From Gloeobacter morelensis MG652769 (GTDB lineage: Bacteria > Cyanobacteriota > Cyanobacteriia > Gloeobacterales > Gloeobacteraceae), in contig NZ_CP063845.1 in NCBI RefSeq assembly GCF_021018745.1, positions 1,922,001-1,986,000 of the forward strand: 64,000 nt of DNA, given 5' to 3'. Under the pieces are notes generated by a model. That model saw only the letters and a list, made by a program, of their open reading frames with translations. It did not search any database and was not told the DNA's origin. Position numbers and translations under genes: made by a program. Below, piece after piece: positions 48,735 to 57,234 of the stretch. Each line of letters opens with the position of its first letter. The stretch's first letter is position 1.

Positions 48735-50435
48735 ATGCTGACGCACCTTCGCATCGAGAATTTTGCCCTCATCGACCATCTGGCGCTCGATTTTGCAGGC
48801 GGTCTCAATGTGCTTACCGGTGAGACCGGGGCGGGCAAATCGATTATCCTCGACGCGCTCGATGTGGTGCTCGGCGGCCGGGTGAGCGGTGCCCAGGTGC
48901 GTACCGGCGCCCAGCGCGCCGTGATCGAAGCCACTTTTGCTCCCTCCGCCGCCATCGAAGCCTGGCTTGCCGCTCAGCAGATCGACTCGCTGGAGGAAGG
49001 TCTGGTGGTCGTGCGCGAAATCAGCGGCAAGACCAATCGCGCCCGCATCAACGGTGTACTCGTCAACCAGGCGGTGCTGCGCGAGTTGCGCGAGCAGCTG
49101 CTGGAGATCACTGCCCAGGGTCAGTCGCTGCAGCTCGAAAAACCGGAAGTGCAGCTGGAATTGCTCGATAATTATGGCGAGATTGCCCCCCGGCGCGAAC
49201 GGTTCCGCCAGGTCTACGAAACGTTGCAGCGGCGCAAAGGCGAGTGGGCCCGCAAAAAAGCCTCGCGCGACGACCGTCTCCAGCAGTTGGATTTGTTTCG
49301 TTTTCAGTTCGAGGAGCTGTCGCGCGCCGGTCTTGAGGACCCGCAAGAGGAGGAGCAGCTGTTGGCCGAGCGCTCCCGACTCGCCCACGCCGTCGAGCTG
49401 CAGCACAACAGCCTGAAGCTCTACGAGCTGCTCTACGAAGGAGCCGAGGGCCAGCCGGCGGTCACCGACCTGCTCGGTCAGTCTGCAGACTTGTTGATCC
49501 AGATGGGTGCGTACGATGCGAGCCTCGTACCGCTGGGCGAAATGCTCGAAAACGCCCTGGTGCAGGTGCAGGAGTGTGCCCGCGCCGTCAACCGCTACGG
49601 CGAGACGGTCGAATCGGACCCCGAAACCCTCGAATATACCGAGAAGCGCCTGCGCCAACTCAAAAACCTGCGCCAGAAGTACGGACCGACCCTCGCCGAT
49701 GTGATCGCCCATTACCGGCATCTGGAGCGAGATCTAGCCGCCATCGAAGGGAGCGGTGAAGATCTGGAGGCGGAGGAGAGGGAACTGGCGGGGGAGACGC
49801 GGCGGGCCATTGAGCTGGCGGCCGAATTGACCCGGGGGCGCACCGAGGCCGCCGGGCGGCTCGAGGGCGACCTGGTGCGCGAACTCGCCCCGCTCGGTAT
49901 GGGCAAGGTCCGTTTTGCCGTGCGCATCGAGCCTTCGCGCCTCGCTATTAGCGGTGCCGACCGGGTGAGCTTTTTGTGGAGCCCCAATCCCGGCGAACCG
50001 CTCCAGCCGCTCACCGAAACCGCCTCCGGCGGCGAGATGGCCCGGTTTTTGCTCGCCCTCAAAGCCTGCCTGGGGGGAGCCGACCGCATCGGCACCCTGG
50101 TATTCGACGAAATCGACATCGGCGTCTCCGGGCGGGTGGCCCAGGCGGTGGCCGAGAAACTTTTGCAACTCGGGGCGTCCCACCAGGTGCTCTGCGTCAC
50201 CCATCAGCCGTTGGTGGCCGCCCTCGCCGACAGCCACTACCGCGTGCACAAGGCGGTGCTTGCCGAGGACGGTCAGGAGCGCACGGTGGTGCGCGTCGAG
50301 ACCCTCAACAAAACCGAGGCGCGCCGCGAGGAGTTGGCCCAGCTGGTGGGGGGGCACTCGGCCCACGAAGCGCTCGAATTTGCCGGTGCCCTGCTGGCCG
50401 ATGCCGACCGCCGCCGCAGCGCCGGGCGCCCGTGA
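48735..50435 (+). CDS. recN: DNA repair protein RecN
   Basis: RecN is an SMC-like protein that acts early at double-strand breaks. The 566-residue product starts MLTHLRIENFALIDHLALDF and has Walker A (GETGAGKSIILDALDVVLGG), an internal coiled-coil pair (about 165-370), the signature TASGGEMARFLLALKA and Walker B (TLVFDEIDIGVSGRVAQAVA). It begins 97 bp after the methyltransferase. It is the third recombination-repair gene in this window besides radA and recF. Confidence 0.96.
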   Translation: MLTHLRIENFALIDHLALDFAGGLNVLTGETGAGKSIILDALDVVLGGRVSGAQVRTGAQRAVIEATFAPSAAIEAWLAAQQIDSLEEGLVVVREISGKTNRARINGVLVNQAVLRELREQLLEITAQGQSLQLEKPEVQLELLDNYGEIAPRRERFRQVYETLQRRKGEWARKKASRDDRLQQLDLFRFQFEELSRAGLEDPQEEEQLLAERSRLAHAVELQHNSLKLYELLYEGAEGQPAVTDLLGQSADLLIQMGAYDASLVPLGEMLENALVQVQECARAVNRYGETVESDPETLEYTEKRLRQLKNLRQKYGPTLADVIAHYRHLERDLAAIEGSGEDLEAEERELAGETRRAIELAAELTRGRTEAAGRLEGDLVRELAPLGMGKVRFAVRIEPSRLAISGADRVSFLWSPNPGEPLQPLTETASGGEMARFLLALKACLGGADRIGTLVFDEIDIGVSGRVAQAVAEKLLQLGASHQVLCVTHQPLVAALADSHYRVHKAVLAEDGQERTVVRVETLNKTEARREELAQLVGGHSAHEALEFAGALLADADRRRSAGRP

Positions 50436-50456
50436 AGGGTGCGCCTTGCCGAGCGC

Positions 50457-50879
50457 TTAAGCGGGAGCCGCTGCCGGGGCGGCGACCGGCTCGGGCACCC
50501 AGCTCTCGCCGTACTTGTTCTTGAGCGCCTGGAAGGCTTCCACCTGCCCCGGCGCGTACTCACCGGGCTGCCCCCACTGCAAAAACAGACTCATCGGCGC
50601 CTTGTGGCCGTCTTCTTTGAGAAAGCGCACGGCGTAGGTCGTAAAGTTACCGCGCTTGGCGGGCAGTTCTTCGAAGCGAACAAGTTTGACCTCGGCCATA
50701 TTCAAGTGAAACTCGAAGTGCTCGCTGTGCAAATTGGCGTAGTGGGGCAGGTGCGGAACGTAGAAAGGATTTTTGAGTTCGCCGCGCGCTTCAAGGACGG
50801 CTGTGTCGTTGGTGACGATAAAGCGCAGCAACCCCAGCGCGCCGCATTCGTCCAGAAATTCTTTGAGTGTGCTGACCAT
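50457..50879 (-). CDS. ChuX/HutX-like (haem utilisation) family protein
   Basis: A 140-residue cytosolic protein: TLKEFLDECGALGLLRFIVT, NDTAVLEARGELKNPFYV, EHFEFHLNMAEVKLVRFEEL and YAVRFLKEDGHKAPMSLFLQ. The order of strands resembles the ChuX/HutX fold, whose members bind haem, but no haem ligand can be confirmed. The tail is a low-complexity Pro/Ala run. A cyanobacterial relative of unknown role is the safest reading. Confidence 0.55.
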   Translation of the reverse strand: MVSTLKEFLDECGALGLLRFIVTNDTAVLEARGELKNPFYVPHLPHYANLHSEHFEFHLNMAEVKLVRFEELPAKRGNFTTYAVRFLKEDGHKAPMSLFLQWGQPGEYAPGQVEAFQALKNKYGESWVPEPVAAPAAAPA

Positions 50880-50920
50880 CGCCGCCTCCCAAACGCACGC
50901 TTCATCATAACAGGCTGGCT

Positions 50921-51553
50921 TCAGCCGGGACCGTTCGACTCGTAGAGCTTGAGATAGCGCTTGGAATCCTGGCTGTAGCGATCGAGGGTGAACGAACCGG
51001 TAGCACAGATGGTGCGGGTGGAGGTGGCGACATCGAAACTGACGAAGGTAACGTCCATGGTGTAGGTGATCGGTTTGCCCTTCTCACCGCTACCGAGGGT
51101 CCACAGCAAATAGGTGCTCGCATTGACGAAGCGTCGAAATATTTGTTTGTCCGCCGGGTCCGGGCTGATGTCGAGATAAAATGTTCGATTTTCAAGGATC
51201 TCGGCGTTGTTGTTGCCCCGCAAGTTGCCCTCGAAGCTCCAGTTGTCCTGCAGGGTGCTGGTACGGTTTTTATAAGTCTTCTTGATGAGGACGGCGTAGG
51301 ACTGGTCGATTCCCAGTTCGCGGATGGACTTTGCAAAGTAGGCAACCGCGTAAATGTTGTCCTTGGAGCTGAAGCGGGTGCGCAAAGTGGCGGGATTCTC
51401 GCTGCCGATGATGATGGGCTCCCCAGAAAAGAGGATCTTCCCTGCATAGCGCTGGGGGACGTCGCTTTGGGCGGCGGCTGAAGCCGGGCGCCACAGCCGG
51501 CTCAACAGCGCTCCGCCAATCAGAAAGCTTCTTCTTGCCAGGATGTGCTGCAT
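50921..51553 (-). CDS. Exported protein with Tat-type signal, unknown
   Basis: 210 residues. The N terminus ARRSFLIGGALLSRLWRPAS has the twin-arginine pattern (R-R-S-F-L), followed by a short hydrophobic region and Ala-x-Ala near residue 27. The mature part is mostly beta (YAGKILFSGEPIIIGSENPA, TYTMDVTFVSFDVATSTRTI). Family not recognised. A GAGAGGTGA stands before the ATG. It is next to the MFS exporter gene on the same strand. Confidence 0.55.
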   Translation of the reverse strand: MQHILARRSFLIGGALLSRLWRPASAAAQSDVPQRYAGKILFSGEPIIIGSENPATLRTRFSSKDNIYAVAYFAKSIRELGIDQSYAVLIKKTYKNRTSTLQDNWSFEGNLRGNNNAEILENRTFYLDISPDPADKQIFRRFVNASTYLLWTLGSGEKGKPITYTMDVTFVSFDVATSTRTICATGSFTLDRYSQDSKRYLKLYESNGPG

Positions 51554-51593
51554 CGGTCACCTCTCCCGTTTGGGCCGTTGCCTCTAGGGATAA

Positions 51594-53252
51594 TCATTCA
51601 TGGGCGGCGGCCGGGGGAGCCTCCGGGCTGTTGGAGCGCTTGAGGGGCAATTCGGGCACCAGTAGACCCAACGCCAGGGCAATCAAAGGCAAAGGCAGGC
51701 TCGCCTGGTAGACCCGCGCTACCCCCTCGGCGAAGGAGCGCCGCACAGCGGTCGCGACCTGCGCCTCGGTGCTTTGTCGCACCTGCGGGGTAAAACGCGG
51801 CGCCATCTCCGCCCCCAGTGCCGCCAGTTCCGCCGCCGCCTGCTCGCCGCCGTTGCGCAGCCGACCAGGATCCAGGTGGGCGGCCAGGTTCGTCGGCAGA
51901 CGGGAAGCCACCGGCTGCAAGTTCTCCACCAGGGCAGTGTTCAGATAGGTCACCAGTAGTGCCCCGTACAGAGCGGCACTCACAGTCTGACCGAGTTGGG
52001 CAAAAAACAGCCGCCCGGCGGTGGCCACCCCGACGTTCTCGAAGGGTACGGCGTTCTGCAGCGCCAGATTCGCCTGGGGAAAGGTGGCCCCGGCCCCGAG
52101 CCCGAAGATGGCGATCGAAAACCACACCTGGGCAATCGTGGTGGCGATCGAAAGTTGGGTGAGCAAAAAAATGCCTCCCGACATCAGCACCAGACCGACC
52201 AGCATCGCCGCTTTGTAGCGGCCGGTGCGCTGCACGACGATGCCGCTGATAAAAGAACTGACCAGCAACCCGAGCGTCTCGGGGATCAAAGCCACCCCCG
52301 CCTCGGTGGCCGACGCCCCCATCACGTTGACCAAAAACACCGGCAAGAACAAGATGGCGACGATAAAAGTCGCCCCGACCATCACCGACATGGCACAGAT
52401 GAGGCTGAAAATTGGAATGCGAAACAGCGACAGCGGCAAGATCGGCTCTTTGGCGCGCCGCTCAGCAAAAATAAACAACCCAAAGCCCACCGCCGCCGCG
52501 GCGAGTAGGCCCAGTACCAGGGGCGAATCCCAGGCGTATTTTTCTTTTTCGAGGCTCAAAGCCGCCAACAGCGGCACGACCGTGAGCATCAACAGCACCG
52601 CTCCCCAGTAGTCGATGCTGCGGGTGAGGCCGCTACCCAGGCGGGGCATGAAGGCGAAGATGAACGCCAGCGCCGGCAAACCAAAGGGCAGGTTGATAAA
52701 AAAGATCCAGTGCCAGCCTAGGGTATCGGTGAGCACCCCGCCCAGCAGTGGCCCCACGATGCTGCTCAAAGCAAAGACAGAAGCGATGATCCCCTGCAGT
52801 TGGGCGCGCTCCGCCGGCACGTACAAGTCGGCGGGGATCGTGAGGGCCACCGAAGTAATCGCTCCGGCCCCCAACCCCTGGATGCCCCGAAACACGACCA
52901 GCAAAAACATGGAAGGCGCCAGACCGCACAGGAACGATCCCAGCAGAAAAATGGCGATGCCGATGAGCAAAATGGTTTTGCGGCCGTAGAGATCCGAGAG
53001 CTTACCCAGAATCGGCAGCGAGGTGGTACTCACCAGCAGATACGATGCCGAAGTCCAGGCCAACAGATCGAGATCCCCCAGGTCCGCCACGATCTTGGGC
53101 AGGGCAGCCACGACGACCGTCTGATCGAGGGAGGTCAAAAACAGGGCAATCAACACCGCCCCCATCACCAGGCGCTTGGTGCGCTCGTCGAGGGCCGTCG
53201 TGTAATCGATCGGTCGCTGGTCCTGCACCACGAAGTCCCCGGTCACAAGCAC
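51594..53252 (-). CDS. DHA2-type (14-TM) MFS multidrug exporter
   Basis: A 552-residue transporter with about 14 membrane helices. Motif A is LGKLSDLYGRKTILLIGIA, motif C-like LALTIPADLYVPAERAQLQ comes after GLGAGAITSV, and the N-terminal motif D1-like block is LFLTSLDQTVVVAALPKIV. This is the EmrB/QacA drug:H+ antiporter group. No partner EmrA or TetR gene is near. The start is uncertain: GTG 53252, or GTG 53231/53228 after GGGGA. Confidence 0.88.
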   Translation of the reverse strand: MLVTGDFVVQDQRPIDYTTALDERTKRLVMGAVLIALFLTSLDQTVVVAALPKIVADLGDLDLLAWTSASYLLVSTTSLPILGKLSDLYGRKTILLIGIAIFLLGSFLCGLAPSMFLLVVFRGIQGLGAGAITSVALTIPADLYVPAERAQLQGIIASVFALSSIVGPLLGGVLTDTLGWHWIFFINLPFGLPALAFIFAFMPRLGSGLTRSIDYWGAVLLMLTVVPLLAALSLEKEKYAWDSPLVLGLLAAAAVGFGLFIFAERRAKEPILPLSLFRIPIFSLICAMSVMVGATFIVAILFLPVFLVNVMGASATEAGVALIPETLGLLVSSFISGIVVQRTGRYKAAMLVGLVLMSGGIFLLTQLSIATTIAQVWFSIAIFGLGAGATFPQANLALQNAVPFENVGVATAGRLFFAQLGQTVSAALYGALLVTYLNTALVENLQPVASRLPTNLAAHLDPGRLRNGGEQAAAELAALGAEMAPRFTPQVRQSTEAQVATAVRRSFAEGVARVYQASLPLPLIALALGLLVPELPLKRSNSPEAPPAAAHE

Positions 53253-53350
53253 GCATTTACGATGATACCGCCGGGAGCAAGATCGTCAGGACTTACCAGA
53301 GGTCGCTCCACTGTTGTTGCTGAGTGGTCTACCCCCGCACATTCGTTTGC

Positions 53351-54493
53351 TCACTCTGGAACAGCACTATCCGTGGAAAGGGTACTGCTGGTGACGTCTC
53401 CTCCGATAGCGATAGCACCGTCCCCGCTTGCAATGACCACCTTTTGCGCGTAGACGGCGTACAACCCGGTGTATCGGGGATCAATTTTCTGATAGGTCTC
53501 GCCGAAAGCTGAAATCGATTGCAGGAAAGTGCCGGTCCCGGCGAGATCGAGGCGGCCCTCCATCAGCTTTGACAAGCCAAATACCGCTTGGGGAAAACGG
53601 GGCACCATTTCATCGAAGTCGGTGACGACAGCTCCCTGATACTTTTCTCGAACGTAAAATTCCTCTAACCAGGCACAGGAACTCTCTAATCCTCGGCGTG
53701 AAGCGGGATCGAACGTCGCAAAGGTGACGTACTGACTTCGCTGCCCTTCAAACTCGCCTAAAAACGAAACCGCCACACTTACCTCGTAACCCAGAATACC
53801 TCGTCGTGGACGAGGGAGCTGTTCGACACCCTCGACGTGCAGATATAGCAAGGGGATGTCCCGCCTGTTGCCGAAGATGGTGGCCAACTCTTCCGAGACA
53901 TAGCGCATCTCCCCTTCAAGATTGACTGGGGTGGCCCCACGGGTTGCGATACATCTTTTTAGGGAACCGTAGAAGCGGCGTGGCACCAACACAGGGAAAC
54001 CCTCGTGGCAGACACCACTCGAAGAAGCTGTCATAAAGTAATGCGGTTCCTCGTCGATTTTCCTCGGGCGAAGACGCAACGCCCCTACCCCTCCTTCGAG
54101 CATGTTGGCCTTGCCGTAGGGGTCGAAGTATGTGCTCCCGTCGGGCGCTACCTGTAGGTTTTGCAAAGCATTCTCCCGGTATGATCTTGCGCCAGGGGAG
54201 TGGAACTTGCCGGGAGATACTGGGAACCACTCGAACAGGTGGAAATGTTCGAGCCTTACGCGCCTCGTGTCGTGTAGACGCTCCGCGAAGAAATAACCCC
54301 ATGCCTCTTGATTGCTGGAAACCGTCAGAAGTCGGTCTTCTGGACGGTTTGAGCGGCCTGCAAAAGGAAGGCTCACCAGGTCCGCCAAGCGCTCTATCAG
54401 GCCGCCTAGCGAGTAAGTTGATTGGAGAACCCGTTTTGGTCGCTGCTTCGGTCCCCTGACCGATTCGCCCTGCCGATGGCCGAAAAGCTCCAT
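53351..54493 (-). CDS. Beta-tag protein of the NTPase conflict locus (unknown function)
   Basis: A 380-residue protein starting MELFGHRQGESVRGPKQRP. It has no recognised domain, signal peptide or membrane helix; the middle is beta-rich (GILGYEVSVAVSFLGEFEGQ, SQYVTFATFDPASRRGLESS). Its last 30 residues (VVIASGDGAIAIGGDVTSST, then LSTDS) resemble the C terminus of the neighbouring 149-aa protein and the tag inside the NTPase. That points to a common binding or scaffold element. It is transcribed away from the NTPase gene. Its function is not known; it may be the effector or a regulator. Confidence 0.55.
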   Translation of the reverse strand: MELFGHRQGESVRGPKQRPKRVLQSTYSLGGLIERLADLVSLPFAGRSNRPEDRLLTVSSNQEAWGYFFAERLHDTRRVRLEHFHLFEWFPVSPGKFHSPGARSYRENALQNLQVAPDGSTYFDPYGKANMLEGGVGALRLRPRKIDEEPHYFMTASSSGVCHEGFPVLVPRRFYGSLKRCIATRGATPVNLEGEMRYVSEELATIFGNRRDIPLLYLHVEGVEQLPRPRRGILGYEVSVAVSFLGEFEGQRSQYVTFATFDPASRRGLESSCAWLEEFYVREKYQGAVVTDFDEMVPRFPQAVFGLSKLMEGRLDLAGTGTFLQSISAFGETYQKIDPRYTGLYAVYAQKVVIASGDGAIAIGGDVTSSTLSTDSAVPE

Positions 54494-54572
54494 TATCCGT
54501 GTCTCTCTGAGCAAATATGATAAACATACTGCGCCCACGCTCGGGCTGCGACCCAAGCCCACTGGCCATTTG

Positions 54573-55022
54573 TCATTTCTCCATCCAGTTGTGGCTGCCG
54601 GTGATGAATGTGCTGCTCGAAACGCTCCCGCCGACGGCAATGCTGCCTGCCCCACTAGCGGCCACGTTTACCCCAACAGCTCCGGCCCCCTCCAGCATCT
54701 GAGCGATCTGTTGGGCTAGAGCCTGATCCTCGCCCAAGATTTTGCTCACCTGCAACTCCAAAAAGTCCTCGGCGGCCTTCACTCCAGGAAAGGCAGCGGC
54801 TTCTTGGGCAGCGGCTGAAGCGACTGCCTTAGCTTCCACCTTGGGTGCCAGTTTGGCCCACAGCGTTTTGGCTAAGCTCCAAGCATCAGAGCCCATGGCT
54901 TTGCCGGCAGCTTCGGCAGCTTGCTTGGTGGCTTCCTTAGCCAACGACAGCAGGTGCGGCAGGAACGGGGTCAGGAAGACAGTGAGATCCTTGGATAGAG
55001 CGTCGATGGCTGTGGGATCCAT
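54573..55022 (-). CDS. Beta-tag adaptor-like protein
   Basis: A 149-residue protein starting MDPTAIDALSKDLTVFLTPF, with GAGGAG upstream of the ATG. Residues 1-115 are helical and alanine-rich (LLSLAKEATKQAAEAAGKAM, DAWSLAKTLWAKLAPKVEAK). The end GAGAVGVNVAASGAGSIAVG, then GSVSSSTFITGS, is a short beta tag of the G-x-I-A-x-G-G-x-V-x-S-S kind. Small proteins of this build are common beside cyanobacterial STAND NTPases. It begins 422 bp from the divergent DUF4062-NTPase gene. An adaptor role is inferred. Confidence 0.6.
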   Translation of the reverse strand: MDPTAIDALSKDLTVFLTPFLPHLLSLAKEATKQAAEAAGKAMGSDAWSLAKTLWAKLAPKVEAKAVASAAAQEAAAFPGVKAAEDFLELQVSKILGEDQALAQQIAQMLEGAGAVGVNVAASGAGSIAVGGSVSSSTFITGSHNWMEK

Positions 55023-55085
55023 ATGGGACTCCTCGTGAGTAAAATCTGCGGCCATTATTTAACGAGTAGCGAGCTGTGAGCAAGT

Positions 55086-55445
55086 TTATGCAGTAATCCC
55101 CTTTGTTGCCGTCCAGCACCGAGCCAGACCATAACAGTTTTCTCGCCCGTCAACTCCAGCGAGAACCTGCACAGTACCATCCGAACACTGGTGAGATTTC
55201 TTCTTAGTCTTCACCCCCAAATAACTTGGCTTAACCTGTTTTCTGAGGCTTCCTTGCCACTCCTGGTCAAACGTGCCGTTAGGCCACTTTCGGTCTATTT
55301 GCCGTTCTGCCGCCAATCCCGGTGTGTAGAATAGCAGCACAGCAAAGGCAGCTTGACCTGCTTGGTAGGGATCCCAAGCTACTCTGAGTTCACTTCCGAC
55401 ATAGTCGCGGATATAGAATCTTAGAAGCACTGTGTCGCTTCCCAT
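55086..55445 (-). CDS. Doubtful small reading frame
   Basis: 119 residues, MGSDTVLLRFYIRDYVGSEL..., in the space between the two divergent tag genes. It overlaps the start of the DUF4062 gene on the other strand by 2-14 bp. No family or clear ribosome site is seen, and the composition is only weakly protein-like. If it is not a gene, this 420-bp stretch is a promoter region. Confidence 0.25.
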   Translation of the reverse strand: MGSDTVLLRFYIRDYVGSELRVAWDPYQAGQAAFAVLLFYTPGLAAERQIDRKWPNGTFDQEWQGSLRKQVKPSYLGVKTKKKSHQCSDGTVQVLAGVDGRENCYGLARCWTATKGITA

Positions 55446-55962
55446 GCCCTCCTTTCACGTCCGTGTTTTTGTCAGCTCCACCTGGCTAGACCTGCAGCCG
55501 GAACGTCAGGCTATCGAGCAAACCTTGCAACGCTTTCACGAAACGAAGTTCAACGGCATGGAGCATTTCGGCAGCCGAGACGAGACCACCCGCGCGGCTT
55601 CCCTTAGCGAGGTGGACAAGAGCGATTTGTATGTCGGAGTCATAGGAAGTCGTTACGGGTCAGGCATTACTGAGGCTGAGTATCGGCGAGCACGAGAGCG
55701 GAGACTGCCCTGCTTTATCTACTGCAAAGAGGACTCTGCAGTTGCCGGTAAGTGGCAAGAGGCGGACCTTGCCAAGGCCGAAAAGCTGACCGCGTTGGTG
55801 AAGGAATTGCGCTCTAACCACACCATCACCACGTTCACACAGCCCGATGAGCTAGCGGTAAGTTTAGCGGTAGACCTGCACCGCTGGCTGTTCGAAGAGT
55901 ACCTTGCTCCCCGGTTACAGATAGCAAGTGAGAGAGGGGATATCCAGACCTTGACGGGGTGA
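55432..55962 (+). pseudogene. DUF4062 domain: N-terminal fragment of the split NTPase gene
   Basis: About 170 residues up to the IS. VRVFVSSTWLDLQPERQAIE, SEVDKSDLYVGVIGSRYGSG and EYRRARERRLPCFIYC are the DUF4062 hallmarks, a TIR-like domain often found at the N terminus of STAND NTPases in conflict systems. Start is GTG 55432 or ATG 55444. The IS begins at 55951 directly after the duplicated ATCCAGACC, and the frame stops in the IS end. Removing IS and one repeat continues the frame into LRELGRKVLNMDDLMGALGK at 57235. Confidence 0.88.
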
Positions 55963-57225
55963 CAGATAGCCTAAGAAGTGGACTGCAAGAGCATCACAGC
56001 CCGCTGACCCTCGCGATATCGTTGCCGCCATTTCTTACGCATGTCCATCAATTGCTCTACCAGTGACTGGCAGCTCGCCATCCCTTCGAGCCACACTTCA
56101 CTGTGCAACCCGGCTGCAAACGTGCTGCGACGTCTAATACTTCTACCTCGCTCCGACACCCGCGACACGTACTTTTCTACTCCTTGAGCCTTCAGGCGTT
56201 GTCCACGCAACACCGACACACTCATCGCCACGGCAAGCACCAATAACAGTCGCTTGAAGCGCCGTGGCTCCACCCGCAACTTCTCCAGATTGTAACCGCC
56301 GCTTTTGCAATCTCGAAACATCTCCTCGATGCCCCAGCGACAACGGTACCAGGCAATAGCCTCTTGCGGTGTTGCCAGGTTAGTCAACAGCCACCACGGT
56401 TCGTGGTACGGCTTTCTACTGCCAGGTTGGAATCCGAGTTTACCAACGATGTTCACCGGCCCGAATCGCTTCTTCTTGACCAGAGTCACCCCTTTGTACC
56501 AAAGAGTTTGTCCAGGTTCAAGATGGATATTCGCCAGGCATCGCCAGGGTGCTTCCTCGGAGTACCGCAACCACTCGCTTTGCTTCAACCGCAGACAGTA
56601 AGCGACGTTTTCCGCCTGGAGCCACCGGGCGAAATCGACAGAACCGAACTCGCGGTCCCCGAGGACCACAATCGATTTGGAGCAGAAAAATCGGAAAACA
56701 GGCCGAAGCACACTTCTGCGCTCAGCCAAACTGGAATTGCCGTCATGGTTCAGTAGCCTCCAGTAAATGGGGATGGCGCGTTTTTGCCAGATAAGAGCAA
56801 CCATCAGCAGATTGTACTTGTACCAGTTGGTGCGGTCGATAGCAAGGATAAGGCGATGAGGATTATCGGCAAAGCGTTGGATAATCAGGGCAAGCAAGGG
56901 CAGCCAGAGGTGCCAGATGTTGAGTTTGGGAAGCAGCAGAAAGCGTTGGATGGCTTTGCGCCTGCTGTCGGTCTTGATCGTCAGGGGAAGCGCCTCGGCC
57001 AGTCGTTGGATGCAGAGGTGCTGTTGACGTTGTAGAGTATGGACAAGCAGCTGAAGGAAGATGACCTGGTCGTAGGCAAGTCGCTCTTTGAGCAAGTGTT
57101 GGTAGAATAGAGGCAACATAATTTGGATATGGGGGTTTGCCCACAGTGGCAAGCCCTTCTTCTTTAGGTTACAGGCATCAAAGCAAGACGCTGCAGGCGT
57201 TCCAGCCTTTCTGTCACCCCGTCAA
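55951..57225 (-). mobile_element. IS4-family insertion sequence, type 2, copy A (1275 bp)
   Basis: Terminal repeats TTGACGGGGTGACAGA, flanked by the perfect 9-bp duplication ATCCAGACC (55942-55950 and 57226-57234). It lies in the DUF4062-NTPase gene. The ends differ from those of the type 1 element by three bases only (TTCAAGG versus TTGACGG), so the two belong to one subgroup. Confidence 0.95.
55971..57152 (-). CDS. IS4-family transposase
   Basis: 393 residues (382 if it starts at MLPLFYQHLL). Catalytic parts: LAIDRTNWYKYNLLMVALIW, VVLGDREFGSVDFARWLQ and YRCRWGIEEMFRDCKSGGYN (YREK block). Identical in translation to the protein at 59464-60645. Intact. Confidence 0.93.
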   Translation of the reverse strand: MPLWANPHIQIMLPLFYQHLLKERLAYDQVIFLQLLVHTLQRQQHLCIQRLAEALPLTIKTDSRRKAIQRFLLLPKLNIWHLWLPLLALIIQRFADNPHRLILAIDRTNWYKYNLLMVALIWQKRAIPIYWRLLNHDGNSSLAERRSVLRPVFRFFCSKSIVVLGDREFGSVDFARWLQAENVAYCLRLKQSEWLRYSEEAPWRCLANIHLEPGQTLWYKGVTLVKKKRFGPVNIVGKLGFQPGSRKPYHEPWWLLTNLATPQEAIAWYRCRWGIEEMFRDCKSGGYNLEKLRVEPRRFKRLLLVLAVAMSVSVLRGQRLKAQGVEKYVSRVSERGRSIRRRSTFAAGLHSEVWLEGMASCQSLVEQLMDMRKKWRQRYREGQRAVMLLQSTS

Positions 57226-57234
57226 ATCCAGACC